Assembly: GCF_008801475.1 (NCBI RefSeq)
Contig: NZ_VZPP01000007.1
Coordinates: 62,001 to 126,000, forward strand
Length of the DNA: 64,000 nt
Reading direction: 5' to 3'
DNA from: Pseudomonas moorei
Lineage (GTDB): Bacteria > Pseudomonadota > Gammaproteobacteria > Pseudomonadales > Pseudomonadaceae
Part shown: piece by piece, positions 43,967 through 52,334 of the stretch
Layout of the letters: the number at the start of each line of letters is the position of its first letter
Numbering within the stretch: position 1 is the stretch's first letter
Translations under genes and position numbers: made by a program
The notes under the pieces: model-generated
The model's database searches: none
What the model was told of the DNA's origin: nothing
Seen by the model: the letters and a program-made list of their open reading frames with translations, nothing else

Positions 43967-44463
43967 GCAATCACGACACCCTGAACGGTTTTTCCGGCCC
44001 GCTGGCCCAGGCCATCGAATTCATCTGGCGCGAGGCCGAACTGCTCGACCACAAAAACTATGCCGAGTGGGCGACCTTGTGGAGCAAAAGCGGCAAGTAC
44101 ATCGTGCCGATCGACCCTGACACCGAGGACTTCGAAGCGACCCTCAACTACGCCTACGACGATGCGCGCATGCGTGACTTGCGCATCGAACGCCTGACCG
44201 CCGGCTACTCGCCGTCAGCGGTGGACGCGGCAAAAACCATCCGCACGGTCTCGCGTTTCCGTCTGGTGGAAGCGGCCGGCGACATCGTCGAAGTCAACTC
44301 GGCGCAGTTGCTGTACGCCTACAAACGCGGCGTGCACACACCGTTCGTGGCCGACCTGAACCACCGTATCCGTTTCACCGATGGCGTGCCGACCCTGGAG
44401 CGCAAAGTGGTGCGGCTGATCAACTCCACCGACAGCCTGAGCGCGCTCGGCTTCCTTTTGTGA
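43963..44463 (+). CDS. iacD: Ring-hydroxylating dioxygenase small subunit IacD
   Basis: 166 residues, the NTF2-like beta subunit of Rieske dioxygenases: AIEFIWREAELLDHKNYAEW at the N-terminus, DARMRDLRIERL in the middle and VRLINSTDSLSALGFLL at the end. It is structural, forming the alpha3beta3 enzyme with IacC. Start and upstream stop overlap (ATGA), which couples expression of the two subunits. Confidence 0.92.
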   Translation: MSNHDTLNGFSGPLAQAIEFIWREAELLDHKNYAEWATLWSKSGKYIVPIDPDTEDFEATLNYAYDDARMRDLRIERLTAGYSPSAVDAAKTIRTVSRFRLVEAAGDIVEVNSAQLLYAYKRGVHTPFVADLNHRIRFTDGVPTLERKVVRLINSTDSLSALGFLL

Positions 44464-44473
44464 GGGCAACAGC

Positions 44474-45214
44474 ATGAGTCGAGTAGCCCTTGTAACGGGT
44501 GCCTCGCGCGGACTGGGCGAATGCATCGCCCGCCGTCTGCATGGGGCGGGGTATCGTGTCGCGCTGGCCGATGTGCGCCTCGACGGCGTGCAGCAACTGG
44601 CCGCCGAGCTGGACGGCAGCGGCGCCACGGCCGTAGCCATCGAACTGGACGTGCGCAGCAAGGCGGATTTTCAGCGGGCCCGTGACCTGCTCGCCGAGCG
44701 TTGGGGCGGCACCGACATTCTGGTGAACAACGCTGGCGTGTCGAAAGTCGCGGCGCTGATGGACATCACGCCGGATGAGTTCGACGAGTCGATGGCGATC
44801 AACCTGCGCGGCACTTTTGTGGCCTGCCAGGTATTCGGTGCGCATTTCGCCGAGCGTGGCTTTGGCCGCATCGTCAACATCGCCAGCCTCGCCGGGCAGA
44901 ACGGCGGCACGGCCACCGGCGCGCACTATGCGGCGGCCAAGGGTGGCGTGGCGACGTTGACCAAGGTCTTCGCCCGCGAACTGGCACCGCAAGGGGTGAC
45001 GGTCAACAGCATCTCGCCCGGTCCCCTGGACTTGCCGGTGGTGCGCGAAACCGTGGCCCCGGAGCGCCTGGAACAGATCCTGAAAATGATCCCGGCCGGC
45101 ACCCTCGGCGACCCTGCGTACATCGCCGACAGCGTCCTGCTGTTGATCGCCGATCACGCAACCTCCGTAACCGGCGCGTGCTGGGACATCAACGGCGGCT
45201 TGTTCATGCGTTAA
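44474..45214 (+). CDS. iacE: Short-chain dehydrogenase/reductase IacE
   Basis: 246 residues. Classical SDR: cofactor motif VTGASRGLGEC, DILVNNAGVSKV, catalytic Ser in IVNIASLAGQ and Tyr-x3-Lys in HYAAAKGG. In the iac pathway a reductase of this type acts between the IacA hydroxylation and the Rieske dioxygenase, on the oxygenated indole intermediate. It lies 10 bases after iacD; a REPIN separates it from iacF. Confidence 0.9.
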   Translation: MSRVALVTGASRGLGECIARRLHGAGYRVALADVRLDGVQQLAAELDGSGATAVAIELDVRSKADFQRARDLLAERWGGTDILVNNAGVSKVAALMDITPDEFDESMAINLRGTFVACQVFGAHFAERGFGRIVNIASLAGQNGGTATGAHYAAAKGGVATLTKVFARELAPQGVTVNSISPGPLDLPVVRETVAPERLEQILKMIPAGTLGDPAYIADSVLLLIADHATSVTGACWDINGGLFMR

Positions 45215-45232
45215 GCAGCAGGAAAATCCCTC

Positions 45233-45340
45233 CCTGTAGGGGCGAGCGTGGTCGTCAACGATGACGCTGGAAATCGGACACCCCGTGGCGACCTCAGGTT
45301 CATCGTCGGAACGCCGCCCGGAGCAGGCTCGCTCCTACAG
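45233..45340. repeat. Degenerate REPIN inside the iac operon
   Basis: CTGTAGGGGCGAGCGTGG at the left and CGGAGCAGGCTCGCTCCTAC at the right, about 108 bases overall, with an internal extra block (GGAACGCCGCCC) shared with the REPIN at 56129-56244. The left arm is partly deleted. It sits between the co-directional genes iacE and iacF. Confidence 0.85.
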
Positions 45341-45396
45341 GGGGGATCGGCCCAAGCCGCAGTGTTAAATCAAAACAACAGAATTCAGGTGACCCA

Positions 45397-46347
45397 ATGA
45401 TGAAGGTGAAGATCGAAAGGATCGTCGACGAAGCGCTGGATATCCGTTCCTTTCGCCTCGTGCGCAGTGACGGCCAGCCGCTCGACACCTATGAGCCGGG
45501 TGCCCACGTCGACCTGACCGGGCCGACCGGAGTGACCCGCCAGTATTCCCTGTGCAGCCCGCCGCAGGACCGCCGTGCCTACCTGGTGGCGGTGAAGAAA
45601 GAGCCGCAATCGCGTGGGGGTTCGCTGGCGCTGCACGAACAGGTCGAAGAGGGCATGGAGCTGGAGATGGGCGCGCCGCGCAACCTGTTCCGTCTCGACC
45701 CGGGCGCCACCGAGCATGTGTTGTTCGCCGCCGGAATCGGCGTCACGCCGCTGCTGAGCATGGCTTATCGGCTGGCGGAAAGCGGCCAGCCATACCGCCT
45801 GCATTACTTCGCCCGTTCGGCGCAGTACGCGGCGTTCAGCGAATTGCTGGCGACGAATTTTGCCGACCACGTGGAATTCCACTATGGCGTCGAACCAGCG
45901 GATCTGGACGCCGCGCTGAGCGAGTGCCTGGACCGCGCCGGCAATGCCGCCCATGTCTACACCTGTGGCCCGGCGCCGTTCATGAACAAAGTGGTGGAAG
46001 TGGCGGCGCGCAGCCGTGCGGATGACGCCATTCACCTGGAGCACTTCGCGGCGGACCCGGCAGCCAACAGCGCCCCGGCCGGCAGCTTCGAAGTGGAACT
46101 GGCCAGCTCCGGCGTGGTACTGCAAGTACCGGCCAATACCAGCCTGGTCGATGTGTTGCAGGCCCATGGTTGCGACATCGACACCGAGTGCCGCGAAGGC
46201 CTCTGCGGCACCTGCATCGTCGACGTGCTCGACGGCGTGCCGGAGCACCGTGACAACTGCCTGTCGAACAAGGAAAAGGCTTCCAACAAGCAGATTTGCG
46301 CCTGTGTTTCCCGGGCACTTTCCGCTCGTCTGGTATTGGACATCTAA
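45397..46347 (+). CDS. iacF: Phthalate-dioxygenase-reductase-type ferredoxin reductase IacF
   Basis: 316 residues in the order of the PDR/VanB class: FMN-binding barrel with RQYSLCSPP, NAD-binding domain (FAAGIGVTPLLSMAYRLAE, VYTCGPAPFMN), and a C-terminal plant-type 2Fe-2S ferredoxin (CREGLCGTCIVDVL plus the distant fourth Cys in HRDNCLS). It passes electrons from NAD(P)H to the Rieske enzyme IacCD. ATG at 45397 with AGGT upstream; an intervening REPIN may affect the ratio to the upstream genes. Confidence 0.92.
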   Translation: MMKVKIERIVDEALDIRSFRLVRSDGQPLDTYEPGAHVDLTGPTGVTRQYSLCSPPQDRRAYLVAVKKEPQSRGGSLALHEQVEEGMELEMGAPRNLFRLDPGATEHVLFAAGIGVTPLLSMAYRLAESGQPYRLHYFARSAQYAAFSELLATNFADHVEFHYGVEPADLDAALSECLDRAGNAAHVYTCGPAPFMNKVVEVAARSRADDAIHLEHFAADPAANSAPAGSFEVELASSGVVLQVPANTSLVDVLQAHGCDIDTECREGLCGTCIVDVLDGVPEHRDNCLSNKEKASNKQICACVSRALSARLVLDI

Positions 46348-46498
46348 GCGCTTTCTTCACTGGAAAGCAGACGCCGGAGCCTGTTGAATGGCGTCCGGCG
46401 ACCTTCGAGGGAGGCGAGGGCAGGAAGACGAAACAGGTTCACCGAGCCGCTCGACGAAGCGGCCGGCAATAACAACAAAAACGTGAGGCTTTGCGGAC

Positions 46499-47419
46499 AT
46501 GACTACAGCATCGGCGGTGCGAAATGGGGCGTTCGAAAGTTGGTTGAGCCAGGTGAACCAGGCCTGTGGGCGCTTCGATGCCCGCGCGCTGGACACCGAT
46601 TTTTATGGCGAGCTGGCGGAGTTTCGTAGCGGTGCGATCAAGCTCAGCGTCGTCGACATGGCGCACGTGCACCTGTATCGCACCAGCAAGGATGTCAGTC
46701 TCAGCAGCGACGGGCACTATTACGCAGTGTTCCAGATGCGTGGCAGCTCGCAGCTGGAGCAGGGCGACAACCGCGCGCAACTGGGCTGCGGCGACATCGC
46801 CCTGATCGACGCCTGCCGTCCGAGCGACATGACCTACAACGAGGACTCCCGACAGCTGTCGCTGATCCTGCCGCGTCAGGTGGTTGAGCGCGGCTCGCAC
46901 TTCACGGCGGTCAATTGCGCCACGCGCATCGCCGCCAACAATCCCCTGGCCGCGATGGCCAACAAGCTGGTACTGGAGACCCGCCAGCAGGAAGGGCTGG
47001 ACATGCAGGAAAGCGAAGCCGTACTCGACGCCCTGGCCAGCCTGCTGCTGCCGGGGATCAGCGCCCGTGACAGCGGCAGCGATGCCCATGAGCGGCAGTT
47101 TCGCAAGATCATCGCCTTTATCGACCAGCACATCAGCGACGAAGAACTCTGTCCGGAACTGATTGCCCGCGAGGTGGGGGTTTCGGTGCGCGGCTTGTAC
47201 CGCATGTTCTCCAAGCGCGGCCTGGTGGTGGCGCAGTACATCAAGCACCGACGCCTGGACTTCTGCGCGGAAAACCTGCGTCGCAGTGATGTCGATCAGA
47301 AACTGTCGGCACTGTGTTACGCCTGGGGTTTCTCCGACTCCAGCTACTTTTCCTCGGCCTTCAAATCACGCTTCGGCGTGTCGCCGGGGGCTTATCGCAA
47401 GCGGTATAGCCAGAACTGA
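46499..47419 (+). CDS. feaR: AraC-family regulator, FeaR-like
   Basis: 306 residues. N-terminal AraC_binding_2-type domain (FESWLSQVNQACGRFDARAL, ELAEFRSGAIKLSVVDMAHV) and a C-terminal double helix-turn-helix (about 205-300: LIAREVGVSVRGLYRMFSKRG, SYFSSAFKSRFGVSPGAYRK). The N-terminal pattern resembles FeaR, the E. coli activator of tyramine/phenylethylamine oxidation (tynA, feaB). Here it probably activates the amine dehydrogenase and/or the FeaB-like aldehyde dehydrogenase genes. It lies 151 bases after iacF, same strand. Confidence 0.85.
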   Translation: MTTASAVRNGAFESWLSQVNQACGRFDARALDTDFYGELAEFRSGAIKLSVVDMAHVHLYRTSKDVSLSSDGHYYAVFQMRGSSQLEQGDNRAQLGCGDIALIDACRPSDMTYNEDSRQLSLILPRQVVERGSHFTAVNCATRIAANNPLAAMANKLVLETRQQEGLDMQESEAVLDALASLLLPGISARDSGSDAHERQFRKIIAFIDQHISDEELCPELIAREVGVSVRGLYRMFSKRGLVVAQYIKHRRLDFCAENLRRSDVDQKLSALCYAWGFSDSSYFSSAFKSRFGVSPGAYRKRYSQN

Positions 47420-47450
47420 CATCCGCCATTGATGTTGGATGGTCCGACCC

Positions 47451-47667
47451 CATCGCGAGCAGGCTCGCTCCCACATTTTCTTTGTGGTCACAAATGCCCT
47501 GTGGGAGCTGGCTTGCCAGCGATGGCGGTGTGTCAGGCAGCATCAAAGTTGGATCTGCCGGCCTCATCGCGGGCAAGCCACGCTCCCACAGTTTTTGGCG
47601 TTCACGAATCCCGTGTATCCCCTGTGGGAGCTGGCCTGTCGGGTCGCCGCATCGCAGCGATGGCGGC
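47451..47667. repeat. Cluster of four REP elements
   Basis: Alternating-orientation REP units at about 47451-47474, 47499-47527, 47565-47590 and 47622-47667, in two subtypes (CGCGAGCAGGCTCGCTCCCAC and GTGGGAGCTGGCTTGCCAGC). They fill the space between the convergent FeaR-like and FixJ-like genes. Confidence 0.88.
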
Positions 47668-47681
47668 CTGGCAGTTGTACC

Positions 47682-48311
47682 TCAGTGCCGAACCGGCTCA
47701 TCCACCGGCAAATGCAGCACTTCGCGCACCAGCATGGCGATGCTGGTCACGCCCATCTTTTCCTTGATCTTGGTGCGGTGCACATCGACGGTTTTCACGC
47801 TGATGTTCAGCTCCCGGGCAATCACCTTGCTGGCCTTGCCATCGATCACCAACATCAACACTTCACGCTCGCGACTGGTCAGCAGCGCCAGCTTGCCTTG
47901 CAGGTTCCGGCGCTGCTCCTGATCGGCCTGGGCGTGCACGGCGGTCTTCAGCGCCGCCTGGATGCGGTCGATCATCTGCTGCGGGTTGTAGGGCTTCTCG
48001 ACGAAGTCCAGCGCGCCGTTCTTCATCGCCGTCACCGACATCGGAATGTCACCATGGGCCGAGACGAAGATGGTCGGCAGGGTGCTGCCGCGCTGGTTGA
48101 GGATTTCCTGCAGCTGAAAACCGCTGGTTTCCGGCATGCGCACATCCAGCACCAGGCAGGCCGGCTGCTTGGGATCGTACTGGTTGAGGAACTCGTCGGC
48201 GCCGGCAAAGCACTGCGCCTGCACGCTGACCGACTCCAGCAACCAGGCCAGCGAAGTGCGCAGGTCTTTGTCGTCGTCAACGATGTAAACAATCGGTTTG
48301 CGGGTTTCCAT
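47682..48311 (-). CDS. FixJ-like response regulator
   Basis: 209 residues. Receiver domain (residues 1-120) with acidic VDDDKD, phosphoacceptor Asp in LVLDVRMPE, Thr/Ser in IFVSAHGD and Lys in FVEKPY; then a LuxR/FixJ helix-turn-helix (LTSREREVLMLVIDGKASKV, SVKTVDVHRTKIKEKMG). It is the natural partner of the FixL-like kinase at 37665-39140, on the other side of the iac operon. Divergent from iacG across a 262-base region where its own target promoter may lie. Confidence 0.9.
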   Translation of the reverse strand: METRKPIVYIVDDDKDLRTSLAWLLESVSVQAQCFAGADEFLNQYDPKQPACLVLDVRMPETSGFQLQEILNQRGSTLPTIFVSAHGDIPMSVTAMKNGALDFVEKPYNPQQMIDRIQAALKTAVHAQADQEQRRNLQGKLALLTSREREVLMLVIDGKASKVIARELNISVKTVDVHRTKIKEKMGVTSIAMLVREVLHLPVDEPVRH

Positions 48312-48573
48312 CAGGGGCTGCCACGAGAATTTCTAATTATTGTTTTCGCACGCGAGCACGCGCGGCGCACATCGGCTCATCTTTTTTGGAGCCAGTGTGC
48401 AGAATACCCACTGTCACCGGCCATGACGATAAAGAAACCACCTAGTCGACTAGCGGAAAGCCAACCTCGGCATGGGGATCGTCAGAATGGTTGCGCCGCG
48501 AGCGGGGCCTTAGTCTTGTTCCATCACCTACGGGCCGCGCAATGGCGGTCCTCCTGAAGGAAGGGGCATCGAC

Positions 48574-49086
48574 ATGGCCGACCTGAGCCAGCAGCAAATC
48601 GACTTTCGCAACGCCATGGCGCAGTTGCCTGCGGCGGTGAACATCATCACCACCAATGGCCCCGGCGGTCGTTGCGGCATCACCGCCAGTGCCGTGTGCT
48701 CGGTGACGGATTCGCCACCCACCGTGCTGGTGTGCGTCAACCGCAACAGCGCCACCCACGATGTGTTCCGCACCAACGGCCACTTGTGCATCAACGTGCT
48801 GTGCGGTGAACAGGAAGAGCTGGCCCGCCACTTCGCCGGCATGACCAAAGTGCCCATGGCCGAGCGTTTCGCCTGGGACCTGTGGGACGACGGCGCCGCC
48901 GATGTGCCGGTGCTGCGCGATGCCCTGGTGCAGCTGGAAGGGCGAATCAGCGAGTGCAAGGAAGTGGGCTCGCACTCGGTGATGTTCGTTGAGCTGACGA
49001 AGGTGGGCGTACGGGAACCACGCGACAGCCTGGTGTATTTCAACCGCCTGTTTCATCGCGTGGAGCATGCCGGGGCGCATTGCTGA
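48574..49086 (+). CDS. iacG: Flavin reductase IacG (HpaC-like)
   Basis: 170 residues, flavin_reduct domain: FRNAMAQLPAAVNIITTNGP, GGRCGITASAVCSVTDSPPT and HLCINVLCGEQEELARHFAG. It reduces free FMN/FAD with NADH and supplies the two-component oxygenase IacA. It is separated from the main iac operon by the FeaR- and FixJ-like genes but has the family and neighbourhood expected of iacG. The 48312-48573 region upstream should hold its promoter. Confidence 0.87.
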   Translation: MADLSQQQIDFRNAMAQLPAAVNIITTNGPGGRCGITASAVCSVTDSPPTVLVCVNRNSATHDVFRTNGHLCINVLCGEQEELARHFAGMTKVPMAERFAWDLWDDGAADVPVLRDALVQLEGRISECKEVGSHSVMFVELTKVGVREPRDSLVYFNRLFHRVEHAGAHC

Positions 49087-49517
49087 TCGACCGGATGGGG
49101 GGCCGCTTCGCAGCCCAGCGCGACGGTGCGGGGTTCCGACGAGCTCCCTCGCCACAAATGCGTCTGCTTGAGGGATGTGTTTAACGGCTGTAGGTGTTAC
49201 TTGGTGAAAGCTACAGCGGCTTGCGGCATTGCCTACAGGTACGCCAGTATCCGCCGGCTTGGGCGCTTTGGGACTGGGCTCTATCGTTTTCCGGTCACTG
49301 AATAAAACAGTGATCGGGTTTGGTAGCCCTTAGTACGGCGCGCAACGCCAAAGCAGGCAGACGCTGGTTCAGGTCGCTGAAATATATGGTGGTCATGCGC
49401 AGGGCCTCCTTGGGGGCGCCGGTTCCAGTACTCCGGTCTACCAACCTGTGTATGGCCACCACCTTCGTTTGGTAGCGAGAGTGATGGCTCCCATTTAGCA
49501 AGTACTGGAGCTGCACT
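49087..49517. other. Intergenic region with degenerate REP-like sequence and a structured leader
   Basis: About 430 bases. A degraded second-type REP-like sequence lies near 49098-49156 (GCAGCCC and CTCCCTCGCCACA). The right part carries the nested inverted repeats listed separately. A minus-strand reading of 80 codons (49295-49537) is not supported as a gene. Nothing else recognised. Confidence 0.5.
49424..49509 (+). promoter_or_regulatory. Candidate structured 5' leader of the DUF6124-like gene
   Basis: A perfect 9-bp inverted repeat TCCAGTACT (49424-49432) / AGTACTGGA (49501-49509) encloses a second perfect 7-bp one, CTACCAA (49438-49444) / TTGGTAG (49469-49475). The outer stem ends 8 bases before the ATG at 49518 and includes the likely ribosome site (TGGAG), so folding would occlude translation. 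Nested pairing suggests RNA rather than a protein-binding site. Confidence 0.5.
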
Positions 49518-49859
49518 ATGTTCAAGGTCACACCCAATCCCCCGGATACCGATCCGACATCACCGAACCCTCACGACCCCACCGACCGCATCCCCTCAGC
49601 CGCCGACATCCGCGCCACCCCGCGCAAACTCTGCACGACATTCATCGTCAACCCGGAACTCGATCTGGAAACCTTGCTGGCCCACGCCTGTGATTCGCTG
49701 GCGTCGGCCAATGTCATGACCATGGATCTGGCGGACCGGACGGAAGGCAGGAACCGCAACACCCTGCTGGGCATTGCGCAAGTCATCAACCTGGGGGAAC
49801 TGGTGGTGAATCGGGCACTGGATCAGCTCGACCCACCGGAACCTGCGCCCCACAGCTGA
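49518..49859 (+). CDS. Small DUF6124/DUF3077-like Pseudomonas protein
   Basis: 113 residues. It starts MFKVTPNPPDTDPTSPNPHD, the Pro/Asp-rich opening I associate with a small Pseudomonas-restricted family (DUF6124, formerly DUF3077), followed by a helical core (LDLETLLAHACDSLASAN, LGIAQVINLGELVVNRALD). No signal, membrane segment or catalytic motif; function unknown. Members occur in many copies at scattered sites, so it is probably unrelated to the amine genes. The ribosome site lies within the possible leader hairpin. Confidence 0.85.
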   Translation: MFKVTPNPPDTDPTSPNPHDPTDRIPSAADIRATPRKLCTTFIVNPELDLETLLAHACDSLASANVMTMDLADRTEGRNRNTLLGIAQVINLGELVVNRALDQLDPPEPAPHS

Positions 49860-49862
49860 TCC

Positions 49863-50026
49863 CTGTGGGAGCGGGCTTGCCCGCGATGGCGGACGGTCAG
49901 TCGCCGGTGATGTTGAATATGACGGTCTCATCGCGAGCAGGCTCACTCCCACAATGATCTTCAGTGAACGCAAAATATGTGCGCTGCTGAAATCAAATGT
50001 GGGAGTGAGCCTGCTCGCGATGGCGG
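49863..50026. repeat. Three REP elements
   Basis: Units at about 49863-49891 (CTGTGGGAGCGGGCTTGCCC), 49929-49953 (inverted, CGCGAGCAGGCTCACTCCC) and 49998-50026 (GTGGGAGTGAGCCTGCTCG), filling the gap between convergent genes. Confidence 0.9.
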
Positions 50027-50030
50027 TGTA

Positions 50031-51044
50031 TCAGGCCTGCAAATATTCCCGAGCCAATCGACAAGCCCGTTCGATCAGCATCGGCGCCATTTCAATCGCC
50101 GTCGGTGTGCCCTGGCGGGTATGAATCCAGCCCAGGTAGGTGGTACCACGCAGCATCAGAAACAGCGCCAGGGTCTGGCGATCCGCCTCGGTCAGCGGCT
50201 TGACCGCGTGGTAGCCGGCCAGCAGTGCCGCTTTGATCTGCTCAAAACGCGGATCGTCCAGGCAGAAGTACAAAGCCGTGGCCAGTTCGAACATGTGCCA
50301 GCCGAATCCGGCATCGTCGAAGTCGATCAAGCGTAGACGCGGGCCTTCGATCAGCAGATTCTCGGGCACCAGATCGGCGTGGATCATGCTGAAGTTGCCC
50401 AGGTGCCGACCATAGCGGCGCAAGTCCGTGCGCGCCGTGCGCCGGGCCTGTAGCAATAAGTCGCGCTGGGCCTCGCTCAGTTGTTCCAGCTCCCAGAAGC
50501 GCCCCCAGAACGGGGTGGCGCCGATCAAACCTTCCTCATCCCAGGCATGCCGCACGAACTCGTCCGGCTGCTGCCACTGGGCCGCATGCAGATGAATGCG
50601 CGCGGCCAGCGCACCCGCCTCATTGAACAGAAAATCGATTTCGGTATCGGCCTGCACCCCGGCCTCCGAAGTGCCGGCGGTGGCGCCGGGCAACCAGGCG
50701 AGCATGTCGACGTGGCGGTCGCCGAGCTCCTGGTGAGTGACTTCGATCAGGTGGCTTTCATTCTGCGTGCGGATGATCTGCGGCACGGTGATGCCGGCAC
50801 TGGCCAGTGCTTCCATCCATTGCAGTTCGGAGCGCAGCGCCGCTTCGCCGTGATAGCCATTGCGGTGGATGCGCAAGGCCACTCGCTGGCCGTCATGGCG
50901 GCGCGCGGAGAACACCGCGTTCTCGCGGAATTTGACCAGTTCAATGTCGGCGAACTGGCCGTCCCAGTGCTGCAGGGCATGGCGCGCCAGGTCGTGCAGC
51001 CGGGCGACTTGCTGGTCATGGTTCAGAGCATGGAAATCAGTCAT
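50031..51044 (-). CDS. APH-fold phosphotransferase, probable amine/hydroxyamine kinase
   Basis: 337 residues of the APH/choline-kinase fold. Nucleotide-binding N-lobe (FRENAVFSARRHDGQRVALRI), catalytic loop MIHADLVPENLLIEG (H-x-D-x4-N) and metal-binding Asp in RLIDFDDAGFGW. Members paired with class-III PLP enzymes phosphorylate small amino-alcohols such as ethanolamine or hydroxylysine. It is downstream of, and nine bases from, a class-III PLP enzyme gene, which in turn overlaps an ethanolamine-permease-like gene, so I infer phosphorylation of an imported beta-hydroxyamine. Antibiotic resistance is unlikely in this context. Confidence 0.82.
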   Translation of the reverse strand: MTDFHALNHDQQVARLHDLARHALQHWDGQFADIELVKFRENAVFSARRHDGQRVALRIHRNGYHGEAALRSELQWMEALASAGITVPQIIRTQNESHLIEVTHQELGDRHVDMLAWLPGATAGTSEAGVQADTEIDFLFNEAGALAARIHLHAAQWQQPDEFVRHAWDEEGLIGATPFWGRFWELEQLSEAQRDLLLQARRTARTDLRRYGRHLGNFSMIHADLVPENLLIEGPRLRLIDFDDAGFGWHMFELATALYFCLDDPRFEQIKAALLAGYHAVKPLTEADRQTLALFLMLRGTTYLGWIHTRQGTPTAIEMAPMLIERACRLAREYLQA

Positions 51045-51053
51045 GGCAGGGCC

Positions 51054-52334
51054 TCAAATCGCGCTCAGGGCGTGGTCCAGGGTGTCGACGAAGAGGTCGG
51101 CGTGTTCGCGGTTGAACACCAACGGCGGGCGTAGCTTGAGGATGTTGTCGCCGGCGCCGATCTTGCTGATCAGCACACCGTTGTCGCGCATGTCGTTGAC
51201 CACCTTGCGCGCTTCGAGCCCGGCGGGCTCCTTGCTGGCGTGGTCGCCCACCAGCTCCATGGCGAAGAACAGGCCCTTGCCGCGCACATCGCCAATGATC
51301 GAGTGCCTGGCCGCCAGCGCGTGCAAGCGTTGCTGCACGTAAGCGCCGACGCTTTGCGCGTTGTGCAGCAGTTGCAGGTGTTCAATCTCGTCCAGCACCG
51401 CCATGCCGACCGCCGCCGCCACCGGGGAACCGCCGAAAGTGTTGAAGTACATCGCGCTGCGCCCGAACGACTCCACCAGCGCCTTGCGGGTGATCAGTCC
51501 CGCCAGCGGGTAGCCGTTGCCCATCGGTTTGCCCAGGGTGACGATGTCCGGCACTACGCCGTGGGCCTGATGCCCCCACAGATGATCGCCGGTGCGACCG
51601 AAACCGGACTGCACTTCATCGGCGATGAACAATCCGCCTGCGGCGCGGATCAACGCCGCTGCCTTGTTGACGAAGCTGGCCGGCACCCGTGGCAGGCCCT
51701 CGTTGGCGAACAGGGTGTCGATCAACAGCGCCGCGGGACGAATGCCCCGGGCCTGCATCGAGGCAATGGCGGCGGCGATATTGGCCGCGTATTGCTCGGC
51801 CAGTTGCGATTCGGTGGTGCCGGCCGGCGCGTGGTACAGGCACGGAATCGGCACCGCCCGCGCATGGCTGGCGAAGGGTTCCGGCGAGGGCAGGGCGGTG
51901 GTCACTTCGGCCAGTGACGCGGAGTTGCCGTGGTAGTTGTAGTCACTGACGATGAGGCCGGTGCCGCCGCTGGCGAAACGCGCCAGGCGCAGCGCCAGTT
52001 CATTGGCTTCGCTGCCGGTGCAGGTGAACATCGCGGTGTCCAGCGGCTCGGCGAAGGTCGCGGTCAGGCGCTCGGCGTAGCGCACCACGTGCTCATCCAG
52101 GTAACGGGTGTGGATGTTCAACGTGCTGGCCTGCCGGTGCATGGCCTCGACCACACGGGGGTTGCAGTGACCCACGCACGGCACATTGTTGTACACGTCG
52201 AGATAGCGCCGACCGTCGACGTCGAACAGCCAGACGCCTTCACCGCGTACCAGGTGCAAGGGCTTGTCGTAGAACAGTGGTGAGGCGCTGCCGAGGACGC
52301 GATGGCGGCGTTGCAGCAGGGTGTCTTCAGGCAT
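51054..52334 (-). CDS. Class-III PLP enzyme (aminotransferase/phospho-lyase type)
   Basis: 426 residues, fold type I class III. PLP region LFIADEVQSGFGRTGDHLW and the Schiff-base Lys in DIVTLGKPMGNGYPLAG; N-terminal FDVDGRRYLDVYNNVPCVGH and FTCTGSEANELALRLAR. This subgroup includes alanine-glyoxylate aminotransferase-2-like enzymes now known as ethanolamine-phosphate and phosphohydroxylysine phospho-lyases. The adjacent kinase gene favours the phospho-lyase reaction: phosphorylated hydroxyamine to aldehyde, ammonia and phosphate. A simple transaminase role remains possible. It overlaps the permease gene by eight bases. Confidence 0.87.
   Translation of the reverse strand: MPEDTLLQRRHRVLGSASPLFYDKPLHLVRGEGVWLFDVDGRRYLDVYNNVPCVGHCNPRVVEAMHRQASTLNIHTRYLDEHVVRYAERLTATFAEPLDTAMFTCTGSEANELALRLARFASGGTGLIVSDYNYHGNSASLAEVTTALPSPEPFASHARAVPIPCLYHAPAGTTESQLAEQYAANIAAAIASMQARGIRPAALLIDTLFANEGLPRVPASFVNKAAALIRAAGGLFIADEVQSGFGRTGDHLWGHQAHGVVPDIVTLGKPMGNGYPLAGLITRKALVESFGRSAMYFNTFGGSPVAAAVGMAVLDEIEHLQLLHNAQSVGAYVQQRLHALAARHSIIGDVRGKGLFFAMELVGDHASKEPAGLEARKVVNDMRDNGVLISKIGAGDNILKLRPPLVFNREHADLFVDTLDHALSAI

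Noticed and set aside
49295..49537. 80-codon minus-strand frame overlapping the DUF6124-like leader
   Set aside because: It extends across the nested inverted repeats and into the start of the sense gene; no family resemblance. A shorter start at about 49397 would give 33 residues, which cannot be judged by eye.
50031..51044. Aminoglycoside resistance phosphotransferase
   Set aside because: The fold is shared, but the operon with a class-III PLP enzyme and an ethanolamine-type permease points to amine catabolism.
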